Source: Terriglobales bacterium (GTDB lineage Bacteria > Acidobacteriota > Terriglobia > Terriglobales > Acidobacteriaceae). From it: 64,000 bases of DNA. Under the pieces are notes generated by a model. It worked only from the letters and a program-made list of their open reading frames with translations. It was not told where the DNA came from and searched no databases. Where the stretch lies: the NCBI GenBank assembly GCA_035651655.1, contig DASRFG010000035.1, positions 62,001 through 126,000 on the forward strand, read 5' to 3'. Positions 1 to 8,528 of the stretch are shown here, in pieces. The stretch's first letter is position 1. Every line of letters begins with the position of its first letter. A program made the translations under genes and the position numbers.

Positions 1-756
1 AACAACGTCGGCAGCACGGTCTATCATGCATTTGAGGCAAAGCTGGAACAGAGGCTTTCTCGCGGCCTGTCCTATCTCGTCAGCTATACCCATTCCAAGT
101 TGATCGATACAGCATCCTCGGTCTTTGATGCCTCAATCCTCACCGGGCCGATCGCGAACTTTCCGGTTGCCGACAGCTTCAATCTTCGTCGTGAACGGGA
201 TTCGTCGACGGGCGACATTCCAAACGTTTTTGTGGCGAGCTCCACCTGGGAAATTCCGGTTGGCCACGGACACGACCTGAATCCCGGTGGCGTTTGGGGT
301 GTACTGGCGAATGGCTGGCAGATGACAGGAATTGTCCTGCTTCAGTCTGGCATGCCCTTCGCCATCACCCAAACGACGAACTTCAATGCCTTTGCCGGAT
401 TTGGCGTGCAGCGGCCCAATGTCGTGACTTCACCGGACCTGCCTTCGAACCAGCGCACCCCAGCTCACTGGTTCAACACTAATGCGTTTCGAGTAGCGCC
501 GCAATTCACGCTTGGCAACGCATCCCGAAATCCGGTTCGGGGGCCCAACTACAGGGATGCGGACATTGCCTTGATCAAACACACGCAATTACGGGAAGGG
601 ACTGACTTGGAGTTTCGCGCCGAAATCTTCAACCTTACAAATACACCGGCCTTTGCTCAGCCGAATGGTGTGGTGGGGAGTAGCGCCTTCGGGACAATCA
701 CGGCTACCGCGACAGACCCTCGCGTGACTCAATTTGGAGTTAAGCTGAACTTCTGA
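1..756 (+). CDS. TonB-dependent receptor, Oar-like, C-terminal part (truncated by window start)
   Basis: The reading frame is open from base 1 and encodes the last 251 residues of an outer-membrane beta-barrel. Visible features match the C-terminal third of Oar-type receptors: aromatic-rich alternating strands, an asparagine-rich 'RNPVRGPNYRDADIAL' stretch (the usual last-strands signature), 'LEFRAEIFNLTN', and a terminal Phe in 'FGVKLNF' that fits recognition by the BAM complex. A complete relative lies at 4873-8034 and ends the same way. The gene stops 135 bases before the convergent RpiR-type regulator. The substrate cannot be read from this part; the plug and carboxypeptidase-like N-terminal domains lie upstream of the window. 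Confidence 0.9.
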   Translation, partial: NNVGSTVYHAFEAKLEQRLSRGLSYLVSYTHSKLIDTASSVFDASILTGPIANFPVADSFNLRRERDSSTGDIPNVFVASSTWEIPVGHGHDLNPGGVWGVLANGWQMTGIVLLQSGMPFAITQTTNFNAFAGFGVQRPNVVTSPDLPSNQRTPAHWFNTNAFRVAPQFTLGNASRNPVRGPNYRDADIALIKHTQLREGTDLEFRAEIFNLTNTPAFAQPNGVVGSSAFGTITATATDPRVTQFGVKLNF

Positions 757-890
757 CGTGACTTATCTGTGGCTTCGCACGTACCTCCGAAGATCACTAG
801 CATCCCGGTCAAGGCTCAAGCTCTGAACTCACCTTGCGGATGGCGCGGGCCCTCGTTGTTCTCGTGCTGACTACAGGAGAAGGCTCCACC

Positions 891-1814
891 TTAGCGTGAA
901 TGTCGCCGAGACGCCTCATCTGCTCCTGCTCCTCTTTTCTCAAGTTTTTCCGGAGCCCAGCGGGAACCGGTGCGCTGTTCCTGGTCTGCCATTCGGAGAA
1001 GGCGGATCGTCCGCTTTTTCCGAGCGTTGGCACAGGCGACGAGAAGCATATTGAGAAAAGCCATGGGTGCAACATAGGAACCTGCAAGCGACGTACTTTC
1101 TGTCGAAATAATGAAGCATTCATTTGCATAGCGAGCAATCGGAGAGACGAAGTTGTCCGTAATGCCGACACAATAGGCGCCGTTCGACCTGGCCGCTATC
1201 AGGCTATCTACGGTTTGTCGTAATCCTCTCCGGAAGCTGATGGCGAATACGAGGTCCTCTCGGGTTGCATGCTGCGATAGATACGCCGCATGGCCTGGAG
1301 ACTCTCCCAGAAAACTGGGCAGGTCGATCACTAACAAGGCATGGTGTAAGAACCCCGTGAGGTTGGTAGCAAGGTCGCCTCCGAAAATCATGATCCGCCG
1401 AGCCGCATGTATCCGCTTTGCCACGTGGATTACTCGCTTTTCCTCGAGCGACTCTCCCAACATGCGCAAATTCTCTAAGTCTTGCCGCATGCATTTTGCC
1501 AGCAGCGCAGATCGCTTCACCGCTCCCGCGGTTTCCACTAAGTCCAGCGATGTGGTGCTTGCGATCGATTGTTCATGCATAAAGCGCTGGAACTCGTGAT
1601 AGCCACTGAACCCCATTTCGCGAAGGATGCGCAGCAATGTGCTTGGATCGCACCCTGCGACCCGCGCCAACTTCCTGAGGCTCAGTAGGACGTACTTACG
1701 AGGCGATTCAAGAATAGGCCGGACCATCTCCTTTCGACGCGAGTCCAAGCCGGAAAGCGGCTGCAGTGTCGGAGCACCAGCATAAATTCGGAGTGAACTG
1801 GAACCCTTGCCCAT
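891..1814 (-). CDS. MurR/RpiR family transcriptional regulator (HTH + SIS domain)
   Basis: About 307 residues. The N-terminal third carries an RpiR-type helix-turn-helix ('LARVAGCDPSTLLRILREMGF') and the middle carries a SIS sugar-phosphate-binding fold ('RIMIFGGDLATN' followed by 'DLVFAISFRRG'). RpiR proteins are usually repressors or activators whose ligand is a phosphosugar bound in the SIS domain. The gene diverges from the amidohydrolase operon, and the intergenic region holds two copies of GCAACA-N2-TGTTGC, the natural candidate operators. The ATG at 1814 is chosen; an in-frame TTG at 1838 would add eight residues, and neither has a clear Shine-Dalgarno. The C-terminal ~35 residues are charged and low in complexity. 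Ligand and sign of regulation are unknown. Confidence 0.88.
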   Translation of the reverse strand: MGKGSSSLRIYAGAPTLQPLSGLDSRRKEMVRPILESPRKYVLLSLRKLARVAGCDPSTLLRILREMGFSGYHEFQRFMHEQSIASTTSLDLVETAGAVKRSALLAKCMRQDLENLRMLGESLEEKRVIHVAKRIHAARRIMIFGGDLATNLTGFLHHALLVIDLPSFLGESPGHAAYLSQHATREDLVFAISFRRGLRQTVDSLIAARSNGAYCVGITDNFVSPIARYANECFIISTESTSLAGSYVAPMAFLNMLLVACANARKKRTIRLLRMADQEQRTGSRWAPEKLEKRGAGADEASRRHSR

Positions 1815-1897
1815 GCCCGCAATTATATGCGACCCCAATTCTGGAAATTACCCCAATTTCACTTTTTGACGTTCGAGGGAAAGAATTGTGCCATATA

Positions 1898-1911
1898 GCA
1901 ACATCTGTTGC
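1898..1911. promoter_or_regulatory. Palindromic operator candidate, copy 1
   Basis: Perfect inverted repeat GCAACA-N2-TGTTGC. It lies just upstream of the -35 box of the amidohydrolase promoter and 84 bases upstream of the divergent RpiR start. The same arms and spacing recur at 1996-2009. Binding by the RpiR protein is inference. Confidence 0.6.
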
Positions 1912-1941
1912 GCACTGGAAATCAAGAAGCTGCGTTTTTTA

Positions 1942-1971
1942 TTGACAGCTCAGGTTTGTCGTGAGTATATA
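1942..1971 (+). promoter_or_regulatory. Sigma70-type promoter for the amidohydrolase operon
   Basis: Consensus TTGACA (1942-1947), an 18-base spacer, then TATATA (1966-1971). It predicts a transcript starting near 1978 with a leader of about 70 bases ahead of the AAGGAAGGA ribosome-binding site (2028-2036). The two operator-like palindromes lie on either side of it. Confidence 0.65.
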
Positions 1972-1995
1972 GACAGCTTCTAATGTTCGCCGGCC

Positions 1996-2009
1996 GCAAC
2001 ACATGTTGC
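1996..2009. promoter_or_regulatory. Palindromic operator candidate, copy 2
   Basis: GCAACA-N2-TGTTGC again, extended by one C/G pair on the outside. It sits about 18-31 bases downstream of the predicted transcription start, where a bound protein would block elongation. The distance from copy 1 is 98 bases, suitable for looping. Confidence 0.6.
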
Positions 2010-2046
2010 GGGACGAACCGCTACCCAAGGAAGGACTGAGCTGAAC

Positions 2047-3438
2047 ATGGTTCGCAAGCCACATGCCGCAATGAGCGTTGCAGTATGGGTCGGACTGACT
2101 TTCGGTCTGATGATCCTTGCGCTTTCTGTCCTGGGGCCTCTGGCGCTGGCTGCCGATAGACCCACCGTGCTGGCAATCACTGGCGGAATGCTGGTCGATG
2201 GTAATGGAGGTCCGCCGGTCCATGACTCAGTTGTGATTGTGGAGGGCTCCAAGATTACCGCAAGCGGAAGCCGCGGCACCGTCGGCATTCCGAACGGCGC
2301 GAAAGTGATCGATGCGCGAGGCATGACCGTCATGCCTGGGCTGTTCGACGCTCATGTGCACCTGCTGATCATGGGCCATGGAAAGTACGACGAATATTTC
2401 CCCAAGTATCGCTCCCGGATGCGGAACGAGATCATGCCAGCAAGTGCGAAAGAGTTGCTGATGCACGGTGTCACCAGCGTCCGCGATATGGGAGCGAATC
2501 TTGAGGACATTCTGTCGGTCCGTGATCGTGTAAATCGCGGAGAGCTTCCCGGCCCTCGTTTGTTCATTTGCGGTCCATTTCTGCAAAAGACGCTCCCCAA
2601 AGTGGCGTTTCACTACAACATGCAGATCCAGGCAGATTTTCGTTGGACTGTCGATGGCCCGGAAGACGCACGTGCCAAGGTGCGGAAGTTGGTTGCAGCG
2701 GGAGTCGATTTCATCAAGGTCATACAAGCAACCGAACTTACACCGGCGGAACTCCAGGCCATCGTGGACGAGGCACATAAAGCCGGGAAAACAGTAGCAA
2801 CTCACGGTATGGACGAAAACGAACTAACAACAGTGCTTGCTGCCGGGGTTGACTCCGTCGAGCACACAGGCTTAGCGCCAGGCTCCTTGCCCTATTCTGA
2901 CGATATTGTCCGAACGCTCGTCGCAAAGAACACATTTGTGGATCCGACTGGAATGGTGATCTGGCGCTATAAGCAGGCCACCGACTTTCCCGAGGGACGC
3001 TACAACGCCGAAGTAGAAAAAGATTACTCCCCTGACCTCGTCCAGGACATGGAGCAGTCTTACGCCAATTTCACAGCCCTTCCCTATTTCTCTGATGCGC
3101 CAGGCTGGATTCAAAGCGCGCCCGTGCGCTGGAGACAGCTGCACAACGCCGGGGTACGGATGCTAGTGGGCACCGATTCTGGGACACCGATGAACTTTCA
3201 CGTAGATTCCACGCGGCGGGAGATGCAACTTCTCGTCGCCAACGGGATGACACCCCTTGAAGTAATCACGTCGGCTACCAAGTATCCGGCAGTGATGCTA
3301 AAGAAGGATGCCGAGCTGGGAACGATTGAGCCTGGCAAGCTGGCGGACATCATCCTCGTCCAAGGCAATGTCTTGGAAGATATATCCAATTTGGCAAATG
3401 TAGTCCACGTGATTAAGGGTGGCGAAATCTATAAGTAG
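2047..3438 (+). CDS. Exported amidohydrolase family protein (imidazolonepropionase/prolidase-like), first of a pair
   Basis: 463 residues with a hydrophobic N-terminal segment (about 10-35) that looks like a signal peptide, so the enzyme probably acts in the periplasm. It belongs to the metal-dependent amidohydrolase superfamily: HxH at His103/His105 ('DAHVHLL'), a candidate carboxylated Lys224 ('FIKV'), His253 ('ATHG'), His273 ('EHTG') and Asp377 ('GTDSGT'), giving a complete metal site. The beta-sandwich halves flank the barrel, with 'LADIILVQGN' at the C-terminus. Relatives hydrolyse C-N bonds in cyclic amides or Xaa-Pro/Xaa-Arg dipeptides; the substrate here cannot be assigned. It is followed after 35 bases by a paralogue and then a TonB-dependent receptor. 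AAGGAAGGA ten bases upstream supports the start. Confidence 0.88.
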   Translation: MVRKPHAAMSVAVWVGLTFGLMILALSVLGPLALAADRPTVLAITGGMLVDGNGGPPVHDSVVIVEGSKITASGSRGTVGIPNGAKVIDARGMTVMPGLFDAHVHLLIMGHGKYDEYFPKYRSRMRNEIMPASAKELLMHGVTSVRDMGANLEDILSVRDRVNRGELPGPRLFICGPFLQKTLPKVAFHYNMQIQADFRWTVDGPEDARAKVRKLVAAGVDFIKVIQATELTPAELQAIVDEAHKAGKTVATHGMDENELTTVLAAGVDSVEHTGLAPGSLPYSDDIVRTLVAKNTFVDPTGMVIWRYKQATDFPEGRYNAEVEKDYSPDLVQDMEQSYANFTALPYFSDAPGWIQSAPVRWRQLHNAGVRMLVGTDSGTPMNFHVDSTRREMQLLVANGMTPLEVITSATKYPAVMLKKDAELGTIEPGKLADIILVQGNVLEDISNLANVVHVIKGGEIYK

Positions 3439-3473
3439 CAGTCGTTGGGTGAAGCTATTTCAAGGAGAATCTT

Positions 3474-4814
3474 ATGCATTTTTTGAAAACTTGGTTCGGT
3501 GTGCGGTTGGCGCTCGTGCTTGCAATGTTTGCGCTCTGTGGGGTAGGGAATGCGCAAAGTTCTGACGTGATTGCGATTGTAGGAGGTCAACTGGTAGACG
3601 GCAACGGAGGGCCGCCGGTACACCGCTCTGTCGTCCTGGTCAAGGGCAAGAAGATTCAGGCTGTGGGCAGGGAAGGTGAGCTTCAGATTCCGGCAAACGC
3701 GAAGGTGGTTGATGCTCATGGCATGACGGTGATGCCCGGACTCATTGAGATGCATACCCATTTGCTCATCTTGGGGGCGGGTGATTACTACCAGTGGTTC
3801 CCCTGGCTCGAACGTCAAAAGCGTGCGATGGAGGTAATGAAGATCACTGCGCACCAGCTCTTGATGCAAGGAGTCACCACGGCGCGGGACGTGATGAGTC
3901 CGACCGACGAATCGATTCAGTTACGAGATGCGATCAATTCAGGCAAGGAAGTTGGCCCGCGGCTTTTCGTAACAGGAGCGTTCATTGCACGCAATTGCTG
4001 GATGCTCTCGACCTATTACTGCGACAAGATCACTACCCCAGAAGAAGGGGTTGCGCTGACGCGAAAACGGATCGCTTCCGGCGTTGACTGGGTCAAGGCA
4101 TGGATGGGAGTGACGGCGGAAGACCTGAAAGCTATCACCGAAGAGGCCCACAAGGCAGGCAAGAAGGTTGCGACCCACGGCACGAACGATGCCGAAATCA
4201 ACGCTGCTGTGGATGCGCACGTAGATAGCATCGAACATACCGGCGGTGCGGCGAGTGGTCCCTTCTCGCCCCAACTGATCAACAAAATGGCGCAATCGGG
4301 CATCTGGGTTGTGCCCACCATGATGCAGGGCTGGGTCTACAAGCTCACAGAGGACTTTCCGGAGCGGGTTGACGATCCCCAGCTGAAGAAAGATTTTCCC
4401 CCCGACATTTACAAGCTGGCGCACGAGCAAACGGAACATCCCGAGCGGCTGCAGTACTACTTTGCAGACATACATGAGCGCATTAAGGCTATGCCAGACG
4501 CATGGAAGCAGCTCATCAGCGGCATATCCAATCACATCCTTCTTGGCACCGACAGCGGGACTCCACTCAATTGGCAAACTAATGCCACCAGGAATGAATT
4601 GATCCTGTTTGTCCAGAACGGGATGACGCCGCTGCAAGCGATCAGCGCCGGGACGCGGTGGCCGGCAATGGCTCTGGGGAAACTTGATGAGTTCGGAACT
4701 GTCGTTCCGAACAAATATGCCGACATCATCGTGGTGGATGGCAATCCCCTCGAAGATATGGCGTATATGAAAAACGTTGTCCACATATTCAAAGAGGGCG
4801 TGCAAGTCAAGTAG
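3474..4814 (+). CDS. Exported amidohydrolase family protein, second of a pair
   Basis: 446 residues, clearly paralogous to the preceding gene along its whole length (shared 'VDGNGGPPVH', 'GMTVMPGL', 'EEAHKAGKKVATHG' and 'GTDSGTPLN'). A typical signal peptide ends near 'GNAQSS' (residue 28). The metal ligands are present: His94/His96 ('EMHTHLL'), Lys208 ('WVKAW'), His235, His255 and Asp360. The ATG has AAGGAG six bases upstream. The segment between barrel strands (about residues 165-185) differs from the first copy, with an extra Cys-containing stretch, so the two enzymes may split substrates. It precedes the receptor gene by 58 bases. Confidence 0.88.
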   Translation: MHFLKTWFGVRLALVLAMFALCGVGNAQSSDVIAIVGGQLVDGNGGPPVHRSVVLVKGKKIQAVGREGELQIPANAKVVDAHGMTVMPGLIEMHTHLLILGAGDYYQWFPWLERQKRAMEVMKITAHQLLMQGVTTARDVMSPTDESIQLRDAINSGKEVGPRLFVTGAFIARNCWMLSTYYCDKITTPEEGVALTRKRIASGVDWVKAWMGVTAEDLKAITEEAHKAGKKVATHGTNDAEINAAVDAHVDSIEHTGGAASGPFSPQLINKMAQSGIWVVPTMMQGWVYKLTEDFPERVDDPQLKKDFPPDIYKLAHEQTEHPERLQYYFADIHERIKAMPDAWKQLISGISNHILLGTDSGTPLNWQTNATRNELILFVQNGMTPLQAISAGTRWPAMALGKLDEFGTVVPNKYADIIVVDGNPLEDMAYMKNVVHIFKEGVQVK

Positions 4815-4872
4815 TCGTTCACTCTGCGAGAGCTTGGGGATACGAGTCCGACATTGCGGTAGGGAGGTTTCC

Positions 4873-7800
4873 ATGAGAACGGTATTCTTTCATTTATTGT
4901 TCATCATCACTCTGGTTGCGTCGAATGCACTGGCACAAGAGATCCGAGCGACAATCTCCGGAACAGTAACCGACCAATCGGGCGCCATCATGCCCAATGT
5001 AAGCGTCACGGTTCGAAACTTAGATACGGCAAACGAAACCACGATCACAACCGCGTCAGATGGTTCGTTCCGCGTTCCTCAATTGCTTCCCGGCAACTAC
5101 GAACTCCGCGCATCCGCCACTGGCTTCAGAAGGGCTGTTCGCCCGGGGATACATCTGAATGTCGGCGACCACGCGGTTGTCGACATGCAGATGGCCGTGG
5201 GCCTCCTGAATGAAGAAGTGCAGGTGACCGACGCTCCTCCCGTGATCGAAACAACTTCTTCCGAATTGAGCGGCATAGTTGATGACAAGCAGATGCGCGA
5301 CCTTCCGCTTAACGGTCGAGATTTCTTCCAGCTCACAATGCTACAGCCGGGGGTTGTCCCCGCCACCAACGCTGGCCCGAACCCATGGGGTCAGGGTGGT
5401 ATCGCGAAGGCTACCGTCAATGGCATGCGGCCCACGTACAACAACATTACGATTGATGGCACTGACGTAAACGACCCGACCTACAACATCCCTCCCGGGG
5501 GTGCCTCGGGAGCATTTCTCGGAGTAGAAGCCATCAAGGAGTTTCGTATTGTCACCAACACGATGAGCGCCGAATACGGTCGCAACGCCGGCTCGGCGAT
5601 TAGCGCGATTACTCAATCAGGTACTAATAAGTTGCACGGATCTGTTTACGAGTTCCTGCGAAACAGTATCTTCGATGCCAAGAATTACTTCGACCTGCCG
5701 CAACAGCCGATTCCTCACTTCAGCAGAAACCAATTTGGAGGTGCAATCGGCGGCCCCATTGCAAAGGACCGCACATTCTTTTTTGTCAACTACGAGGGCC
5801 TGCGCGAGGCGCTTGGACGCACCGCGACTGCTACGGTTCCAGACGCGCTCGCGCATCGGGGATTCTTGCCGGATCCGAACAATCCAGGAACACTCACCAA
5901 CGTTGGGGTCAATCCGGCAGTGGCTCCGTTTCTCGCGCTGTACCCATTGCCCAATGGACAAAACTTCGGCGACGGAACGGGACTGTTGACCTCCTCCGCT
6001 TCGCAGCCCACTACCGAAAACTATTTGACGGCCAGAATTGATCAGAAGCTGGGTGCGAATGGGTTGCTATTCGGCAGGTATACCCTCGACAGAAGCGATA
6101 CCGAGAACCCCTTCTTGAGCACTTTTGTGCCGGGGTTCCGCGCTTTCCAATTCCGTCGTAACCAATTCTTTACTCTTTCAGAAACGCAGACGTTCACGAC
6201 AAAGCTGTTGAACGAATTCCGGTTTGGATTCAACCGTACTGTCTACGGAGCCAATGCCGCCAATTCCAATCCCGGAGTCACCATCTCGGCGCTGGCACCG
6301 AGTGGGCCGCTTGGTTTGTTAGATATTCAGGGTCTCTCGGCCGTCGGTAATAGCGTTCTTTTCCCCATTACTTCCGCGGGAAACACTTTTCAATTCATCG
6401 ACAACTTCAGCATCAACACCACTCGTCACCTCATCAAGTTTGGAGCCGACATTCGCCGGGTACAAATGAACGGCAAGTTCGATCTGTACTCCGGCGGCGC
6501 TTACACCTTCTTTACGGTGAGCGATTTTCTGCAGGCAGCTCCGTTCTCGTACTTCGGGGCGGTTGCACCGTCCGACTCAAACCGTGGCTATCGGCAGACC
6601 GCTCTCGGGTTCTTTGCTCAGGACGATTTCAAAGTCCGGCCCAGCCTGGTTCTTAACCTGGGTCTCCGGTATGAGTACAACACGACGCCCACAGAAGCAC
6701 GCGGGCGCATCGTCAACATCCGCGATACCTTGCACGATACCGCAGTTACTCTCGGCGACCCGCTGTACGAAGCTCCTACGAAAATGTTTTCACCGCGCAT
6801 CGGCTTCGCCTGGACGCCTTGGGCTGGGCGTAAAACTGTGATTCGAGGTGGGTATGGGATCTTCTATGACCAGATCTGGATGAACCTGTATGGGAACACG
6901 CGCTGGTCGCCTCCGTACTACCACACCACGTTCTTTCTGTTTCCGAAATTCCCGGACGCATTGGCCGGCGCGGGAGCAACCATCCCAGTGGGAATCAATG
7001 CGCCCATCCAATTCCACATGGCCCAGCCCTATGCCATGCAATACAACCTGAACGTGCAACAGGACCTCTCTCACAACTTTGCATTCACCATGGCGTACGT
7101 GGGAGCCCGTGGAGTGCACTTGCCTACCCAGGAACAAGTGAACCCCCCTACCCCAACCGTGCAGCCGGATGGAAGATTGTTCTTCGCGGCTGGTGCGCCT
7201 CGCCTGAATCCGAATTTCGGGCCGATTGGTAATGTCCACATGCGGTCTAACTCCTTTTACAACGGCCTGCAGGCCAAGGTCGAGCGACGTTCGGGGGCCT
7301 TACAGTTCCAGGCTGCCTACACGTTTTCACGCTCAATTGATGATGCGTCGGGACCATATCCTACTGATTGGACCACTGACCCTGCTGTTCCCCAAAACCC
7401 ATTCAACTTGCGCGATAACCGTTCGATCTCCTCCTTCGACCACACCCATGCGCTCACGGCCAACCTCGTGTACGAGCTGCCGTTCGGTCAGGGGAAGCAA
7501 TTCGGAGCGAGTTGGCCTGGTGTCTTGAATGCTATTGCCGGAGGTTGGTCGGTTTCCGGTATCACGAGTGCGATCAGCGGTGGCCCGTTTACCGTCCTTC
7601 TTGGTTTCGACCGTTGCCAGACAGTAGATACGCCGTGCCGTCCTGATGTGGTCCCCGGCAAGCTGCGAATCCTCGGCAATCCGAATCAATGGTACGATCC
7701 CGCGGGGTTCAGTGTGCCTGCGGCAGGCTTCCTCGGCAACGCCCCCCGCAACCCTCTACGCGGACCGCGTCTCTTCACCCAGGATATAGGGCTAAGGAAG

Positions 7801-8034
7801 GAGTTTCGTTTTTCCGAGAGGACCAGACTAGAGTTTCGTTCGGAGCTGTTCAATGTCTTTAATCATCCCAACTTCGCCGCGCCTAATAACACAAGAGATC
7901 CAACCGGGGCGGGAGGTCGGGGCGACGTAGTCTTTGCAGATGCCAGCGGGACGCCGGTCGGCAATGCGGGCAAGATATTCAGCACTGTCACTACGTCTCG
8001 CCAAATCCAGTTTGCGTTGAAGCTAAGCTTCTAA
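4873..8034 (+). CDS. TonB-dependent receptor, Oar-like, with carboxypeptidase regulatory-like domain
   Basis: 1053 residues. A signal peptide (to 'NALAQ') is followed by a carboxypeptidase regulatory-like beta-sandwich ('ATISGTVTDQSGAIMPN', about residues 20-100), a plug domain ('LPLNGRDFFQLTMLQPGV', then 'INGT'-type turns near residue 180) and a 22-strand-type barrel ending in 'QFALKLSF' with a C-terminal Phe. No separate TonB box can be picked with confidence. The start at 4873 is preferred over an upstream ATG at 4777, which would overlap the amidohydrolase, because AGGGAGG lies five bases upstream and the signal peptide begins there. Given its neighbours it probably imports the substrate or product of the two amidohydrolases. 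Confidence 0.92.
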   Translation: MRTVFFHLLFIITLVASNALAQEIRATISGTVTDQSGAIMPNVSVTVRNLDTANETTITTASDGSFRVPQLLPGNYELRASATGFRRAVRPGIHLNVGDHAVVDMQMAVGLLNEEVQVTDAPPVIETTSSELSGIVDDKQMRDLPLNGRDFFQLTMLQPGVVPATNAGPNPWGQGGIAKATVNGMRPTYNNITIDGTDVNDPTYNIPPGGASGAFLGVEAIKEFRIVTNTMSAEYGRNAGSAISAITQSGTNKLHGSVYEFLRNSIFDAKNYFDLPQQPIPHFSRNQFGGAIGGPIAKDRTFFFVNYEGLREALGRTATATVPDALAHRGFLPDPNNPGTLTNVGVNPAVAPFLALYPLPNGQNFGDGTGLLTSSASQPTTENYLTARIDQKLGANGLLFGRYTLDRSDTENPFLSTFVPGFRAFQFRRNQFFTLSETQTFTTKLLNEFRFGFNRTVYGANAANSNPGVTISALAPSGPLGLLDIQGLSAVGNSVLFPITSAGNTFQFIDNFSINTTRHLIKFGADIRRVQMNGKFDLYSGGAYTFFTVSDFLQAAPFSYFGAVAPSDSNRGYRQTALGFFAQDDFKVRPSLVLNLGLRYEYNTTPTEARGRIVNIRDTLHDTAVTLGDPLYEAPTKMFSPRIGFAWTPWAGRKTVIRGGYGIFYDQIWMNLYGNTRWSPPYYHTTFFLFPKFPDALAGAGATIPVGINAPIQFHMAQPYAMQYNLNVQQDLSHNFAFTMAYVGARGVHLPTQEQVNPPTPTVQPDGRLFFAAGAPRLNPNFGPIGNVHMRSNSFYNGLQAKVERRSGALQFQAAYTFSRSIDDASGPYPTDWTTDPAVPQNPFNLRDNRSISSFDHTHALTANLVYELPFGQGKQFGASWPGVLNAIAGGWSVSGITSAISGGPFTVLLGFDRCQTVDTPCRPDVVPGKLRILGNPNQWYDPAGFSVPAAGFLGNAPRNPLRGPRLFTQDIGLRKEFRFSERTRLEFRSELFNVFNHPNFAAPNNTRDPTGAGGRGDVVFADASGTPVGNAGKIFSTVTTSRQIQFALKLSF

Positions 8035-8045
8035 CGGTTGCGATG

Positions 8046-8074
8046 CGGGAGCAGCCTCGCTACGGCTGCTCCGC
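8046..8074 (+). terminator. Stem-loop after the receptor gene
   Basis: GGAGCAGCC and GGCTGCTCC form a 9-bp stem with a 7-base loop starting 13 bases after the receptor stop, extendable by two pairs across one bulge. There is no T-tract, so it may be a Rho-associated or mRNA-protecting hairpin rather than an intrinsic terminator. Confidence 0.4.
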
Positions 8075-8094
8075 AGTACCGTCGCGAGCCCTGC

Positions 8095-8250
8095 ATGACA
8101 AAGAGACCCTTCGAACTAGACGAAAGTGAGTTCGTGAGTGGTGAGTTGACCCCCTCAAGAAGAGAAGAGTGGACCATTTATTTGATGGTTGCTGTTATAG
8201 GCCTTGCAGCTGTGATTGCCGGTTATATGTTGTGGGCGAAAGTTAACTGA
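8095..8250 (+). CDS. Small single-span membrane protein (51 aa)
   Basis: A 51-residue product: an acidic N-terminal half ('FELDESEFVSGELTPSRREE') followed by one transmembrane helix (about residues 26-47) and a short basic tail. I do not recognise the family. The start at 8095 places the hydrophilic part cleanly before the membrane span; an ATG at 8038 would read through the preceding hairpin. It is transcribed with the receptor and ends 16 bases before a tRNA-derived fragment. It could be a small accessory subunit or a chance open frame; amino-acid composition favours a real membrane protein. Confidence 0.45.
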   Translation: MTKRPFELDESEFVSGELTPSRREEWTIYLMVAVIGLAAVIAGYMLWAKVN

Positions 8251-8266
8251 GTTCCCACAGTCTGTT

Positions 8267-8293
8267 GAAGGTTCGATTCCTTTTGCGCTCACA
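8267..8293 (+). other. tRNA 3'-end fragment (T-arm plus acceptor strand)
   Basis: GAAGG-TTCGATT-CCTTT makes a complete 5-bp T-stem with a canonical 7-base T-loop, followed by seven acceptor-strand bases TGCGCTC, a discriminator A, and CA. No matching 5' half (GAGCGCA, D-arm, anticodon arm) lies upstream; that space is occupied by the end of the small ORF. It is therefore a remnant or duplicated tRNA end, the kind of sequence left at the edge of tRNA-targeting integrative elements. Confidence 0.55.
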
Positions 8294-8409
8294 ATCTTTT
8301 CAATCACCTGCAACTTTGGCCTGCGCCACTGTGACGTGATTATGCCAGGAAGGGCTCAGTCACCGGAACATGTGAGCGGATAGAGATGCGGACGGTATCC
8401 TTTTGATTT

Positions 8410-8472
8410 CGCGTATTGGCTCATGCCTTCGGAGTTTTGAAATAATTAAACCCTGCCATGAGCCAATACACG
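8410..8472. repeat. Long inverted repeat (15 of 16 bp)
   Basis: Arms 8410-8425 and 8457-8472 pair at 15 of 16 positions (core TATTGGCTCATG / CATGAGCCAATA) around a 31-base AT-rich loop. It lies between the tRNA fragment and the Hsp20 stop. It could be the transcript end of hsp20 (no T-tract) or a small mobile-element remnant. Confidence 0.6.
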
Positions 8473-8528
8473 CCGAAAAATATTCTGCCAATCAGAAAAG
8501 CGACCTGCGCCTCCATGATTGCAATCGT

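Noticed and set aside
3939-4874. 311-residue minus-strand ORF
   Set aside because: Antisense to the second amidohydrolase, whose complete metal motifs show the coding strand.
8205-8293. Complete tRNA gene
   Set aside because: Only the T-arm and acceptor 3' strand are present; no D-arm, anticodon arm or matching 5' acceptor strand exists upstream.
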